64,000 bases of DNA from Taklimakanibacter sp049323275 (GCA_049323275.1 JBMOOM010000064.1:11849-75848); one strand, 5' to 3'. Positions 1 to 8,448 are shown, counted from the stretch's first letter. The notes: generated by a model not told the origin, from the letters alone. Program-made: numbers and translations.

Positions 1-236
1 CCGTGCAGATCAGGCCGTTCATGGGTTTCGACCTGCTGCTGCCGCTCTTCGCCGCGGCGATATTGGGCGGCATCGGCAGCGTGCCGGGCGCCGTGATCGG
101 CGGCCTGATCGTCGGTGTCGCCGAGGCCTCCGCCGTGCAGGTGGTCGGCGCCGACTATCGCGCGGCCATCGCCTTTCTCATTCTGATCGCGGTGCTGCTG
201 GTCAAGCCCTCCGGTCTTTTCGGAGGACGTGCCTGA
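1..236 (+). CDS. livH: Branched-chain amino acid ABC transporter permease, C-terminal part
   Basis: Partial gene, cut by the window start; about 77 C-terminal residues are visible. They form two hydrophobic segments separated by a Gly-rich turn (GGIGSVPGAVIGG), the usual end of LivH-type inner-membrane permeases, which pair with LivM to move branched-chain amino acids, amides or urea-like solutes. Its TGA stop overlaps the ATG of the next gene (livM), so the two are translationally coupled. The substrate cannot be told from this fragment. The ATPase and binding-protein genes are not in the window after livM and presumably lie upstream. Confidence 0.8.
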   Translation, partial: VQIRPFMGFDLLLPLFAAAILGGIGSVPGAVIGGLIVGVAEASAVQVVGADYRAAIAFLILIAVLLVKPSGLFGGRA

Positions 237-1183
237 TGCTCGATATTCTCAGCTATGCGGCGTTCTTTCTGGTGACGGCGCTCACTTACGGCATCATCTG
301 TCTCGGCCTCAATGTGCAATGGGGACAGACCGGCCTCTTCAATGTCGGTGTCGCCGGCTTCGTCGCCATCGGCGCCTATGTCTCGGCGCTGCTGACCACG
401 CCTGAAACCGCCGGCCGCTTCGGCGGCTTCGGCCTGCCGGTATGGCTCGGCTGGCTCGCCGCCATGCTGGTGTCCGGCGCCGCCGCCGCGCTCATCGGCG
501 CCATCACCTTGCGCCTGCGCGCCGATTATCTCGCCATCACCACCTTCGGCATCGCCATCGCCATCCAGCTCGTCGCCCTCAATGCCGAGACGGTGACCGG
601 CGGCCCCTTCGGCATCGGCTTCATCCCGCGCGCTTTTGGCGGCCTCGAGGACCGGCCGGTCGTCTTCAATCTCGCCAATCTCGTTCTGGTCGGCGCCGTC
701 ACGGCGCTGCTCTATTATGCGCTGGAGCGGCTGGTGCGCAGTCCCTGGGGCCGCGTGCTGCGCGCCATCCGCGAGGATGAGGCGGCCGCGCTGTCGCTCG
801 GCAAGAACGCCAATCTCTTCCGCATCCAGGCTTTCGCGCTGGGCAGCGCCATCATGGGGCTGGCGGGAGCGGTGCAGGCGCATTTCATCGGCTTCATCGC
901 GCCCGAGAATTACGTCTCGACCCTGACCTTCCAGGTCTGGGCCATGCTGATCATCGGCGGCTCGGGCAACAACCGCGGCGCGCTTCTCGGCGCCGTGCTG
1001 GTCTGGGGCCTGTGGAGCGTCACCGGCGCTTTGCTTGCCGCTTTCGTGCCGGGCGAATATCAGGCGCGCGCCGCCGCTTTGCAGATCGTGCTCATCGGCG
1101 TGGCGCTTGCCGCCCTGCTGGTTGTCCGGCCGCGCGGCCTTCTCGGCGAGGAGAAGATGATCTCCCGCTTTCTGAAGGGGTGA
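236..1183 (+). CDS. livM: Branched-chain amino acid ABC transporter permease LivM
   Basis: A protein of 315 residues made almost entirely of hydrophobic segments, the normal size for LivM without an N-terminal extension. The cytoplasmic coupling loop that contacts the ATPase is visible at about residues 178-200 (REDEAAALSLGKNANLFR), and a second conserved turn, GGSGNNRGALLGA, lies near residue 240. The ATG overlaps the livH stop. It is the second membrane subunit of a HAAT-family importer. The C-terminal tail is short and charged (EEKMISRFLKG). Solute specificity is unknown; amino acid, urea or amide uptake are all possible. Confidence 0.85.
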   Translation: MLDILSYAAFFLVTALTYGIICLGLNVQWGQTGLFNVGVAGFVAIGAYVSALLTTPETAGRFGGFGLPVWLGWLAAMLVSGAAAALIGAITLRLRADYLAITTFGIAIAIQLVALNAETVTGGPFGIGFIPRAFGGLEDRPVVFNLANLVLVGAVTALLYYALERLVRSPWGRVLRAIREDEAAALSLGKNANLFRIQAFALGSAIMGLAGAVQAHFIGFIAPENYVSTLTFQVWAMLIIGGSGNNRGALLGAVLVWGLWSVTGALLAAFVPGEYQARAAALQIVLIGVALAALLVVRPRGLLGEEKMISRFLKG

Positions 1184-1249
1184 AGACGCCATTCGCGGAG
1201 AGCTTGCCGGCTTCTTCCGTTCTTTGTATGGGGAGGAGGACACGGTTCA

Positions 1250-1708
1250 GTGCGCAAGCGAGGGGTAATGTTACCGAAGATTGTGGCCGTCCTCGGCCTG
1301 ACGCTCTTGGCGGCTTTGGGCTTTTCAGGCTCGATTCGCGCCCAGGCGACAGACGAGATCAGTGCGGCCATCACCGAATATGCCGCGATGTACAATGTGC
1401 CGGAAACCTTGGTGCACAGGGTGGTCAAGCGCGAGAGCAAATACAATCCGGACGCCTATCACCGCGGCAACTGGGGGCTCATGCAGATCAAATACGCGAC
1501 CGCCCGCACCATGGGCTATCGCGGCCCGGCCAAGGGCCTGCTCGATACCCACACCAATCTCAGATATGGCGTGAAATATCTGGCCGGCGCCTATCTCGTC
1601 GCCGACGGCAACGAGAAGAAGGCGCTGCGTTTTTATTCGAGCGGCTATTATTATGTCGCCAAGCGCAAGGGCTTGCTCGTGGAGACCGGATTGAAGTCGA
1701 AGCGGTAG
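1250..1708 (+). CDS. Small exported lytic transglycosylase (SLT domain)
   Basis: A protein of 152 residues with an N-terminal signal peptide (about residues 1-32, hydrophobic core then AQA) followed by one SLT lysozyme-like domain. The catalytic glutamate is E62 in the motif RESKYNP, and the typical GLMQI follows at 76-80. Such enzymes cleave periplasmic peptidoglycan between MurNAc and GlcNAc, leaving 1,6-anhydro ends. A GTG start at 1250 follows GGAGGAGG with about 10 bases of spacing; an ATG at 1268 is an alternative. It stands alone after livM. Its small size suggests a wall-remodelling enzyme, possibly linked to envelope-machine assembly. Confidence 0.82.
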   Translation: MRKRGVMLPKIVAVLGLTLLAALGFSGSIRAQATDEISAAITEYAAMYNVPETLVHRVVKRESKYNPDAYHRGNWGLMQIKYATARTMGYRGPAKGLLDTHTNLRYGVKYLAGAYLVADGNEKKALRFYSSGYYYVAKRKGLLVETGLKSKR

Positions 1709-1718
1709 ACCCCGACTT

Positions 1719-1913
1719 TCACCGATGCAGGCCGATGACCTCGCTGGCGCGGTCCATGTCCAGCCGGGTGCGGTACTCAGGCGGCAGGTTCAGATCGCTC
1801 AGATCGTGATTGCTCAGCCTCAGCGAGTCGAGCCGGGGAATGACGGCACGGCCCGAGGCGGAACCGGTCTGAACCAGCGAAAACAGGCGGGAAAAGCGGG
1901 TCGCGAGTGTCAT
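1719..1913 (-). CDS. Small hypothetical protein, divergent from a LysR gene
   Basis: A basic protein of 64 residues starting at an ATG preceded by GAGG. The second half reads LSNHDLSDLNLPPEYRTRLD. The layout, a short N-terminal helix then a helix-turn-helix-like 'HDLSDLNL' segment, recalls short DUF1127-type proteins, but the match is weak and I do not assign the family. It is transcribed away from the LysR gene at 2030, across an intergenic region with two matching palindromes, so it is a plausible target of that regulator. An upstream in-frame ATG at 1985 is considered less likely. Confidence 0.5.
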   Translation of the reverse strand: MTLATRFSRLFSLVQTGSASGRAVIPRLDSLRLSNHDLSDLNLPPEYRTRLDMDRASEVIGLHR

Positions 1914-1938
1914 TTTGGGCCTCGTGGAATGCTGTAAG

Positions 1939-2021
1939 CCATCGAACTGATGGTGAATATGAGCCGCATTTCCCTTCGTTTCCAACGCGAAATCTGCTAT
2001 GAGGCATCAACTGAATTGATG
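1939..2021. promoter_or_regulatory. Two matching palindromes between the divergent small gene and the LysR gene
   Basis: Two inverted repeats with equal 5-nt spacers lie in the shared promoter region: CCATC-gaact-GATGG at 1939-1953 and CATCAA-ctgaa-TTGATG at 2005-2021. The arms have the same core (CATC/GATG) and the centres are 67 bp apart. LysR regulators usually bind such paired sites between divergent genes, so these are inferred operators for the regulator starting at 2030. Confidence 0.5.
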
Positions 2022-2029
2022 GCTCGGAT

Positions 2030-2917
2030 ATGGCTGAATCCCCTCCCTTGCAGGCCGTGAAGGTCTTTGACGCGGTGGCGCGGCATCTGAATTTCACCAA
2101 GGCCGCCAATGAATTGAACATGACCCAGTCGGCGGTCAGCTATCAGGTCAAGCTGCTCGAGGACTTCATCGGCACGGCCTTGTTCCGGCGCGAGGCGCGA
2201 GGTGTCGCCTTGAGCGAGCATGGCCGCACCGTGGCGCCATTGGTGCGCCGGGCGCTGGGCGATCTGACCCAGGCCTTTCGGTCAGCCAAGGCCGAGACCG
2301 CCAATCTCCTGGTGATCTCGACGCTCCATACTTTCGCGACCAATTGGCTGGCGCCGCGCCTGGGCTCCTTTCAGATGGAGAATCCGGATATTGCGGTGCG
2401 CCTCGATATCTCGCAGCATCTCGTCAACTTCCACGATGACGGCGTCGATATCGCCATCCGCACCGGCAAGGGGAACTGGCCAGGCCTCACCAGCCATTGC
2501 ATCGGCGGCGGCAATTTCACCGTTGTCTGCCATCCGGCCTATTATGAGCGCATCGGCCGCCCGAAAACGCCCGCCGATCTTGCCGACTGCATCTTCATCG
2601 GCCCGACCGACGACTGGTGGCCGATGTGGTTCGCCGCCGCCGGGATCGAACAACCGGCTGCCTTCAAGCGGCCCGGCATCGATGTCGAGACCCAGCAGAT
2701 GGCGGCGGTCCTGGCGAGCGCCGGCCATGGCCTGGCACTGGTGCATCTGAGCTTCGTCGCCGAGGAGTTCAAGGCCGGCAAGCTCATCCAGCCCTTCGAC
2801 GTCATGGCGAATTCGGGGACGAATTTCTACCTTGTCTATCCGGAAGGCCATCGCCTGCCCAACAAGACACGGCTGTTCCGCGACTGGATCCTCAAGGAAG
2901 TGGGGCAGAAGCTGTGA
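2030..2917 (+). CDS. LysR-family transcriptional regulator, GcvA-like
   Basis: A protein of 295 residues with the normal LysR layout: a winged helix-turn-helix at residues 8-66 (FTKAANELNMTQSAVSYQVK) and a periplasmic-binding-protein-like effector domain from about residue 90. The sequence around the helix-turn-helix (LQAVKVFDAVARHLNFTKAA) is of the GcvA/AmpR subgroup. It is divergent from a 64-residue gene, with two candidate operator palindromes between them, and convergent with the TetR gene that ends 3 nt after it. The effector and targets are unknown. Confidence 0.85.
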   Translation: MAESPPLQAVKVFDAVARHLNFTKAANELNMTQSAVSYQVKLLEDFIGTALFRREARGVALSEHGRTVAPLVRRALGDLTQAFRSAKAETANLLVISTLHTFATNWLAPRLGSFQMENPDIAVRLDISQHLVNFHDDGVDIAIRTGKGNWPGLTSHCIGGGNFTVVCHPAYYERIGRPKTPADLADCIFIGPTDDWWPMWFAAAGIEQPAAFKRPGIDVETQQMAAVLASAGHGLALVHLSFVAEEFKAGKLIQPFDVMANSGTNFYLVYPEGHRLPNKTRLFRDWILKEVGQKL

Positions 2918-2920
2918 GCC

Positions 2921-3556
2921 TCATTCGCCGGGGACGAGCTTCTTGTCCTCAGGCGCTGTGTCTCCCGCGCCAAGCGTCTCCGCGGTCGGCAGATTCTGCA
3001 GCTTCGACCAGGCGATGAGCCGTTCGGCCACTGCCTGCTTGAGCTTCGGATCGTAGCGCATGAGATTGAAGCTCTCGGCGAACCACAGCCCGTCATTGGC
3101 CATGCGGATGATGGTGGCGAAGACCGGGTCGAGCCCGTCGGCCTCGATCGCCGCCTGATGGCGCTGACCCTGCTGGCGCACCGGTTCGACGCGATCTGGA
3201 AAATTGGTCAGGGCCGCGGTGATCGCGCCATTGACCTTGTCGAAGGTCTTGCCGGTGATCGCCTCGCCATTGAAGGTCGCCGTCACATAGGCGCGGATCT
3301 TGCGCCCGAGCGTCTCCCTGTCCTCATGGATGGCGTCGGCCCAGGCGGTGTCGAAGCGGGCCACGAAACGCTCGATCATCGCGGAGGTCAGGGCCTCCTT
3401 GCAGTCGAAATGATAGAGCGTGGTGCCTTTGCTGACCCCGGCCTCGGCGGCGAGCGCATCGAAGGTGAGTGAATTCACGCCATCCCGATCGACGATAATC
3501 TCGGCCGCATCGAGAATGAGATCGCGAGTATTCCGCTTGGTCTTGCCTTTCCCCAT
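2921..3556 (-). CDS. TetR-family transcriptional regulator
   Basis: A protein of 211 residues when started at the ATG at 3556 (MGKGKTKRNTRD), which fits TetR proteins better than the longer frame start at 3601. The N-terminal helix-turn-helix ends in the diagnostic GVSKGTTLYHF segment at about residues 40-50. The rest is a helical ligand-binding domain. It is divergent from the cupin-kinase pair at 3616-5351. A near-palindrome, ACTGTCCGGTCAGT at 3568-3581, lies just upstream of its start, so it probably represses itself and that pair. Confidence 0.83.
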   Translation of the reverse strand: MGKGKTKRNTRDLILDAAEIIVDRDGVNSLTFDALAAEAGVSKGTTLYHFDCKEALTSAMIERFVARFDTAWADAIHEDRETLGRKIRAYVTATFNGEAITGKTFDKVNGAITAALTNFPDRVEPVRQQGQRHQAAIEADGLDPVFATIIRMANDGLWFAESFNLMRYDPKLKQAVAERLIAWSKLQNLPTAETLGAGDTAPEDKKLVPGE

Positions 3557-3567
3557 TTGTTTATTGT

Positions 3568-3581
3568 ACTGTCCGGTCAGT
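3568..3581. promoter_or_regulatory. Candidate TetR operator
   Basis: The 14-mer ACTGTCCGGTCAGT is palindromic except for one position in each half (ACTG-wCCGGw-CAGT). It lies 12 bp upstream of the TetR start and 35 bp upstream of the cupin gene. Position and symmetry suggest the site through which the TetR protein controls both directions; binding is inferred. Confidence 0.45.
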
Positions 3582-3615
3582 TCAAAATCAAGAGCCTTCA
3601 ACAGAGCGGAGACCC

Positions 3616-4473
3616 ATGGCCTATAAATCCTCGCCGCGCCCGACTTTCAGCGGCGCCACCCACATTCCCTATTCGGGGGTGACGCGTTTTCTTTGGGGCG
3701 ATGAGGAGGCGGGTTTCGTCGACGATTGGATCTATGCCTCGACCGACAAGATCCATCAGCTCGTTTTCGGCCTGCCGCCGCGCGGCGCCTTCCGCCATTC
3801 GAAGGACCGCCCCACCGTCTTTGGCGCCGATGAGGTGCTTTATGTCCTGGAGGGCACCTTGGGCTCGGCCAATCCCGAGACCGGCGAGGTCCATGTGGCG
3901 AAAGCGGGCGAAGCCATCTTCTTCCGCAAGAACACCTGGCATCACGGTTTCAGCCTCTCCGACGAGCCTTTGCGGGTGCTCGAATATTTCGCGCCGCCGC
4001 CCTCGACCGGCACGTCGGGTCCCTATGCGCGCACCAGGCCTTATGTCGAGCAGTCGAAATACCGTCAGAGCGAATTCATCGGCCGCTGGCCGATGGCGGC
4101 CGAGGAGCGCCGCCAGGCGGCCACCATGCGGGTGATGCGCGATGCCGATCTCCTGTGGGAGCTCGACGGCAAGGAGCAGGGTGTGCTCACCGGCCTCTAT
4201 GCCGCGACCGAGCATCTCACCGCCGGCCGCACCAGCGTGGCGCCGGGTCGCGCTTCGTCGTTCGAGATCCACGGCGGCGATGAATGCCTCTATCTGCTCT
4301 CCGGCACGCTCAATGTGCTGGTGCCGGAGCAGGACGGCCAGACCTGGTTCGAGATCCATCCCAAGGATGGTTTCTTCGTCCCGGCCGGCGTGAAGCATCA
4401 ATATTGGAACATGGGCAAGGAGCCAGCCGAATTCGTCTTCGGCGTCGCTCCGCATTATCAGGTGAAGCCATGA
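3616..4473 (+). CDS. Bicupin domain protein
   Basis: A protein of 285 residues containing two cupin barrels. The first (about residues 50-125) has candidate metal ligands in FRHSKDR, ADEVLYVLEG and NTWHHGF. The second (about 195-280) has them in EIHGGDECLYLLSG and PAGVKHQYW. Cupins of this size include sugar isomerases, ureidoglycine aminohydrolase-like enzymes and dioxygenases; nothing here decides between these. The stop codon overlaps the ATG of a ROK kinase, which points to a carbohydrate-related role such as isomerising or epimerising the sugar that the kinase then acts on. Confidence 0.72.
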   Translation: MAYKSSPRPTFSGATHIPYSGVTRFLWGDEEAGFVDDWIYASTDKIHQLVFGLPPRGAFRHSKDRPTVFGADEVLYVLEGTLGSANPETGEVHVAKAGEAIFFRKNTWHHGFSLSDEPLRVLEYFAPPPSTGTSGPYARTRPYVEQSKYRQSEFIGRWPMAAEERRQAATMRVMRDADLLWELDGKEQGVLTGLYAATEHLTAGRTSVAPGRASSFEIHGGDECLYLLSGTLNVLVPEQDGQTWFEIHPKDGFFVPAGVKHQYWNMGKEPAEFVFGVAPHYQVKP

Positions 4474-5351
4474 CGCGCGCTATCGGCATCGACATCGGCG
4501 GCAGCAAGACGGCGGTCGGTCTCATCGACCTGACGAAAGGCGAGGCGCTTGCCGAGCAGATCTTCGACACGCCGACGCTCGCCGAGACGGGCTCAACCTA
4601 CTTGGCGCAGTTGAAGTCTATCGTTGCGAAACTGCGCGCCGGTATGGAGGTCTCGAAGATCGGCATCGGTATCTGCGAGCTCGTCGACAATGAGGGACGG
4701 ATCGTCAGCGCCCATCGCGTGCGCGTCTGCGAAAGGGAACTGCGCCAGGCCTTCAGCGACTTCGAGACGATCGTGATCGAATCGGATGTGCATGCGGCGG
4801 CTCTGGCCGAAGCCCGTTTCGGCGCCGGCCGCGACGCCGCGCAATGGGTCTATGTCAATGCCGGCACGGGCATATCGAGCGTCCTGATGAAGGGCGAGGA
4901 TTGCTACAACGGCGCGCATGGCTGGGCGATCTGTCTGGGCATGAGTCCGGTCGACCTCGCCAATGGCCATGACGGCGTCGATGTCATCGAGGACAGCGCC
5001 GGCGGCGCCGGCCTTCTGCGCCGGGCGCGCGAATCGGGGCTTGCGGTCGACAGCGCGCGTGATCTCCTGTCTGCTGCCGAAAGAGGTGAGCCCGGCGCGG
5101 TCCGGCTTCTGCATCGCGGAGGCCATATTCTCGGCAATGCCATCGCGCTTCTGGTCAACATGCTCGACCCGCAGCGTGTGGTCGTGGGCGGCGGGCTGGC
5201 GAGCCTCGACGGGCCTTATTGGCGGGCGCTCGGCGAGGCGGCGCGCCTCGGCATCTGGCATCAGCCGGCCAAGGACGTGCAGATCGCGCAGTCATCTCTC
5301 AAGGGCAGGGCCGGCATGATCGGTGCGGCGCTGGCCAATGGCCGCTTGTAG
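4470..5351 (+). CDS. ROK-family sugar kinase
   Basis: A protein of 293 residues of the ROK fold. The ATP-binding DIGGSKTA is at residues 8-15, and the second nucleotide-binding turn appears as VNAGTGISS near residue 133. The catalytic-base region is ESDVHAAAL, equivalent to the usual NDANAAAL. The usual ExGH motif is replaced by a GAHGWAIC stretch, and the CxCGxxGCxE zinc site is absent, so the enzyme is a divergent member. Its ATG overlaps the cupin stop. It is expected to phosphorylate a hexose, amino sugar or related compound in the cytoplasm; the substrate is unknown. Confidence 0.75.
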   Translation: MTRAIGIDIGGSKTAVGLIDLTKGEALAEQIFDTPTLAETGSTYLAQLKSIVAKLRAGMEVSKIGIGICELVDNEGRIVSAHRVRVCERELRQAFSDFETIVIESDVHAAALAEARFGAGRDAAQWVYVNAGTGISSVLMKGEDCYNGAHGWAICLGMSPVDLANGHDGVDVIEDSAGGAGLLRRARESGLAVDSARDLLSAAERGEPGAVRLLHRGGHILGNAIALLVNMLDPQRVVVGGGLASLDGPYWRALGEAARLGIWHQPAKDVQIAQSSLKGRAGMIGAALANGRL

Positions 5352-5393
5352 GTCTATAGGCCGATCACGCTAATTAGAGAGAGTGTGATCACG

Positions 5394-5813
5394 ATGAAGG
5401 CGCGCGTTCAGTGGCTGGAAGGCCGGACATTCGTAGGTGAATCGGGCAGCGGCCATGCCGTGGTGATGGATGGCGCGCCGGAAGCCGGGGGGCGCAATCT
5501 CGGCATCCGGCCGATGGAGATGCTGCTCATCGGCCTCGCCGGCTGCACCGCTTTCGACGTCGTGCATATTCTTGAGAAGGGCCGCGAGGCGGTGACGAGC
5601 TGCGATGTCGAGGCGACGGCCGAGCGCGAGCCGACCGACCCCAAGATCTTCACCGCCATTCACCTCACCTACAAGCTGAAGGGCCGCAATCTGAAGGAAG
5701 CGGCGGTGAAGCGCGCCATCGACCTGTCGGCCGAGAAATATTGCTCGGCCTCGATCATGCTCGCCAAGACGGCGAAGATCACGCATTCCTGGACGGTGGA
5801 GGAAGAGGCCTAG
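5394..5813 (+). CDS. OsmC-family peroxiredoxin-like protein
   Basis: A protein of 139 residues of the OsmC/Ohr fold. The two redox cysteines are present: C51 in LAGCTAFDVV and C117 in KYCSASIML, the pair that reduces organic hydroperoxides in characterised members. The sequence resembles the general OsmC subgroup more than the Ohr subgroup. Start taken at ATG 5394; a GTG at 5385 in the same frame is possible. It lies 42 nt after the ROK kinase on the same strand and may be cotranscribed. It ends just before a convergent SDR gene. Confidence 0.83.
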   Translation: MKARVQWLEGRTFVGESGSGHAVVMDGAPEAGGRNLGIRPMEMLLIGLAGCTAFDVVHILEKGREAVTSCDVEATAEREPTDPKIFTAIHLTYKLKGRNLKEAAVKRAIDLSAEKYCSASIMLAKTAKITHSWTVEEEA

Positions 5814-5817
5814 CTCT

Positions 5818-6615
5818 TCACCCCATATAGACGCCGCCGGTCACATTGATGCCTTGGCCGGTCATGAAGCGGGCGGCATCGGAGCAGAGGAAGGTGGCGA
5901 GCCCCGCGACGTCTTCCGGCGTCTCGAGCCGGCCGAGCGGCGTCTGTCCGACATATTCCTTGATCACCTGTTCCGGCGTGAGGCCGCGCAACTGCGCTTC
6001 CCAGACGACTTCGCGATCCTGCATCGATGTCTTGACGAAACCGGGGCACACGGCATTGACGCGGATGCCGTTCGGCGCGACTTCGCGGGCGAGCGCCTGC
6101 GTCCAGCCCAGCACCGCGAATTTGCTCGCCGAATAATGCGCGAGCAAGGGGGCACCGACCTTGGCCGCGAGCGAAGCGGTGTTGACGATCACGCCCTTGC
6201 GCGCCGTCTTCAGGAAATAGCGCACCGCCGCCTGGTTGGTGAGGAAGACGCCCTTGATGTTGACGGCGAAGTTGAAGTCCCACTCCTCGTCGGTGATGTC
6301 GATGGCGCGGTTCATCGTCGACACGCCGGCATTGGCGATCAGGATGTCGTAATTCTCGACCGTCTTTTCGATGAGCGCGAAGCTCCTCTCGACCTCGGCG
6401 CGCTTGCTGACATCGAGACCGAAAGCGAGGGCGTCGGGACCGAGCTCCGCCGCCGCCTTCTTGGCTGCATCCAGATTGAGGTCGGCCAGCACGATCCGCA
6501 CCCCATGCGCCGCGAGCGCGTTGGCGATGGCCCGGCCGATGCCGGTGGCGCCCCCAGTGACGATGGCCGTCTTGCCGTTGAGGTCGGATCCGAGAAGAGG
6601 GATTGGATTTGGCAT
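5818..6615 (-). CDS. SDR-family NAD(P)-dependent oxidoreductase
   Basis: A protein of 265 residues of the classical short-chain dehydrogenase type. The cofactor motif TGGATGIG lies at residues 20-27, an ANAG motif follows near residue 97, and the catalytic YSASK near residue 163. The acidic residue in LADLN after the second strand favours NAD(H). The C-terminus ends ...TGQGINVTGGVYMG, typical of sugar- or polyol-oxidising SDRs. The ATG at 6615 is preferred over the frame start at 6636. It is divergent from a DeoR regulator and the operon behind it, and probably supplies a dehydrogenase step to the same pathway. Confidence 0.82.
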   Translation of the reverse strand: MPNPIPLLGSDLNGKTAIVTGGATGIGRAIANALAAHGVRIVLADLNLDAAKKAAAELGPDALAFGLDVSKRAEVERSFALIEKTVENYDILIANAGVSTMNRAIDITDEEWDFNFAVNIKGVFLTNQAAVRYFLKTARKGVIVNTASLAAKVGAPLLAHYSASKFAVLGWTQALAREVAPNGIRVNAVCPGFVKTSMQDREVVWEAQLRGLTPEQVIKEYVGQTPLGRLETPEDVAGLATFLCSDAARFMTGQGINVTGGVYMG

Positions 6616-6636
6616 TTCGGTCGTGCTTCCCCGCAA

Positions 6637-6754
6637 TTTGTTCGGAAATACACATAGCGTGACAGAATTATGGTGTAAACTATGTTCGAATATGTTTGAT
6701 CTCTCTCTTGTATGTGCTATCTCTCACGTGAACTCACGCAAAACGGGGATTCGG
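6637..6754. promoter_or_regulatory. Divergent promoter region between SDR and DeoR genes
   Basis: A 118-bp AT-rich stretch in a GC-rich neighbourhood. It contains a direct repeat of TATGTTcGA-type units at about 6680-6700 (ctatgttcgaatatgtttga), the kind of tandem site that DeoR-family repressors often use. I infer that the DeoR protein acts here on both directions. No clear -35/-10 pair was assigned. Confidence 0.35.
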
Positions 6755-7615
6755 ATGGTGCCGCCATCGGAAACGCCTGACTCCAACGTCATAGAAACGC
6801 GTAGCGAGACTGGTCGGCGTCTGCCGGTCGAATTGCGCCAGGCTCATATTATCGAGCAGCTGCGCAAGACCGGCTTCGTTTCCGTCGCCGAAGTCGCGTC
6901 GGCGCTGGCGGTTTCGGAAATGACCATCCGCCGTGATCTCATCGATCTCGAGACCGAGGGGCGGCTGGTGCGCACCCATGGCGGCGCCATTGCCCCCGAA
7001 GGCACCGCGGCCCTCGCTTTCGACCGCGAGGAGCCCGCCTTCGAGCAGCGCCTGCGCCAGAACAATGCCGCGAAAGAGGCCATGGCCACCGTCGCGGTGA
7101 GCCTGCTCGGCACCCGCCAGTCGGTGGCGATCGATGTCGGCTCGAGCGCCTTCGTGCTCGCGGCCCGCCTGCGTTCGCTTCCGTCCGTCAAGATCTTCAC
7201 CAATTCGCTGCGTGTCGCGAGCCTGCTGGGCCGCGAAAGGCGCGACGTCTATTTGCCGGGCGGCGAGGTGCGCGGCGATGAGATGTCGATGTGCGGCCCG
7301 ACCGCCGTCGCCCAGTTCGAGCAGCTCTGGTTCGATATCGCCTTCATCGGCGCCGCCGGGCTCACCGAAGCCGGCTTCTTCGATTATTCGCTTGAGGACA
7401 GCGAGCTGAAGCGCGTCTATTTGCGCCGCTCCAGCCGCAAGGTGCTGCTGTGCGACGCCGCCAAGTTCAATCGCCTGTCGCTCGTCCAGGTCGCCGCCCT
7501 GGACAGCATCGACATGCTGATCACCGATGCCGCCCCCACGGGCGAGCTTGCCGAGGCGCTCGCCACGGCCAATGTCGAGATCCGTCTCGCCAATCCCGCC
7601 ACCATCACGTCTTGA
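6755..7615 (+). CDS. DeoR/GlpR-family transcriptional repressor
   Basis: A protein of 286 residues: a winged helix-turn-helix at about residues 30-85 (VAEVASALAVSEMTIRRDLIDLE) then a DeoR C-terminal sensor domain of the ribose-5-phosphate-isomerase-like fold that senses sugar phosphates. The motif SEMTIRRDL followed by THGGAI is diagnostic. Start chosen at ATG 6755, a normal N-terminal length; the open frame extends further upstream without family similarity. It is the first gene of a tight operon running to 14037 and presumably represses it until a phosphorylated sugar intermediate appears. Confidence 0.85.
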   Translation: MVPPSETPDSNVIETRSETGRRLPVELRQAHIIEQLRKTGFVSVAEVASALAVSEMTIRRDLIDLETEGRLVRTHGGAIAPEGTAALAFDREEPAFEQRLRQNNAAKEAMATVAVSLLGTRQSVAIDVGSSAFVLAARLRSLPSVKIFTNSLRVASLLGRERRDVYLPGGEVRGDEMSMCGPTAVAQFEQLWFDIAFIGAAGLTEAGFFDYSLEDSELKRVYLRRSSRKVLLCDAAKFNRLSLVQVAALDSIDMLITDAAPTGELAEALATANVEIRLANPATITS

Positions 7616-7647
7616 ACGATCAGAACACCACCAGGAGACAGACTATC

Positions 7648-8448
7648 ATGCCGTTCGATTTCTTTGGCGCCAAGAAGAAGCCCGTCATCGCCATGGCCCA
7701 TATCGGGGCCTTGCCGGGCGCGCCGCTTTATGATGCCGCCGGCGGGGTTGAGAAGCTCATCGCGGATGTGTTGAAGGACGTGGAGAAGCTGCAGGCCGGC
7801 GGCGTCGACGCGATCATGTTCGGCAACGAGAATGACCGGCCTTATGTTTTCGCCGCCCCGCATGAGGGCATCGCCGCCATGACGGCGGTGGTCCAGGCGG
7901 TGAAGCCGGCGCTGAAGGTTCCCTTCGGCGTCAATTATCTGTGGGATCCGAAAGCCAGCGTGGCGATCGGCGCCGTCACCGGCGCGAACTTCGTGCGCGA
8001 GATCTTCACCGGCGTCTTTGCCTCCGACATGGGCATCTGGGAGCCCGATTGCGCCGGCGCCGCGCGCCTGCGGAAGAATCTCGGCCGCCCCGACATGAAG
8101 CTGCTGTTCAACATCAATGCCGAATTCGCCCATTCGCTCGACCAGCGCTCGATCGAGCTGCGCGCCAAGAGCGCCGTCTTCTCCTCGCTCGCCGATGCCA
8201 TCCTGGTGTCGGGCCCGCTCACCGGCGAGCCGGCGGTGCAGTCCGACCTGCGCAAGGTGAAGGACACGGTGAAGACCGTGCCGGTCTTCGCCAATACCGG
8301 CGTCAATATCGACAATGTCACCGACGTGCTCTCGGTCGCCGACGGCGTCGTCATCGGTACCCATTTCAAGGTCGATGGCAATACCTGGAACGCGGTCGAC
8401 GGCGCCCGCGTCAAGCGCTTCATGGACAAGGTCGCGACCCTGCGCTGA
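7648..8448 (+). CDS. BtpA/SgcQ-family TIM-barrel protein
   Basis: A protein of 266 residues recognisable as the BtpA/SgcQ family by the start KPVIAMAHIGALPGAPLYD and by the downstream FGNENDRPY and DGVVIGTHFKVDG segments. The family is a TIM barrel named after a cyanobacterial photosystem I accessory protein and E. coli SgcQ, which sits in a sugar-uptake locus; in heterotrophs it is usually found in sugar catabolic operons and its reaction is not established. An AGGAGA ribosome site lies 10 nt before the ATG. It sits 32 nt after DeoR and 14 nt before the FGGY kinase. Confidence 0.82.
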   Translation: MPFDFFGAKKKPVIAMAHIGALPGAPLYDAAGGVEKLIADVLKDVEKLQAGGVDAIMFGNENDRPYVFAAPHEGIAAMTAVVQAVKPALKVPFGVNYLWDPKASVAIGAVTGANFVREIFTGVFASDMGIWEPDCAGAARLRKNLGRPDMKLLFNINAEFAHSLDQRSIELRAKSAVFSSLADAILVSGPLTGEPAVQSDLRKVKDTVKTVPVFANTGVNIDNVTDVLSVADGVVIGTHFKVDGNTWNAVDGARVKRFMDKVATLR

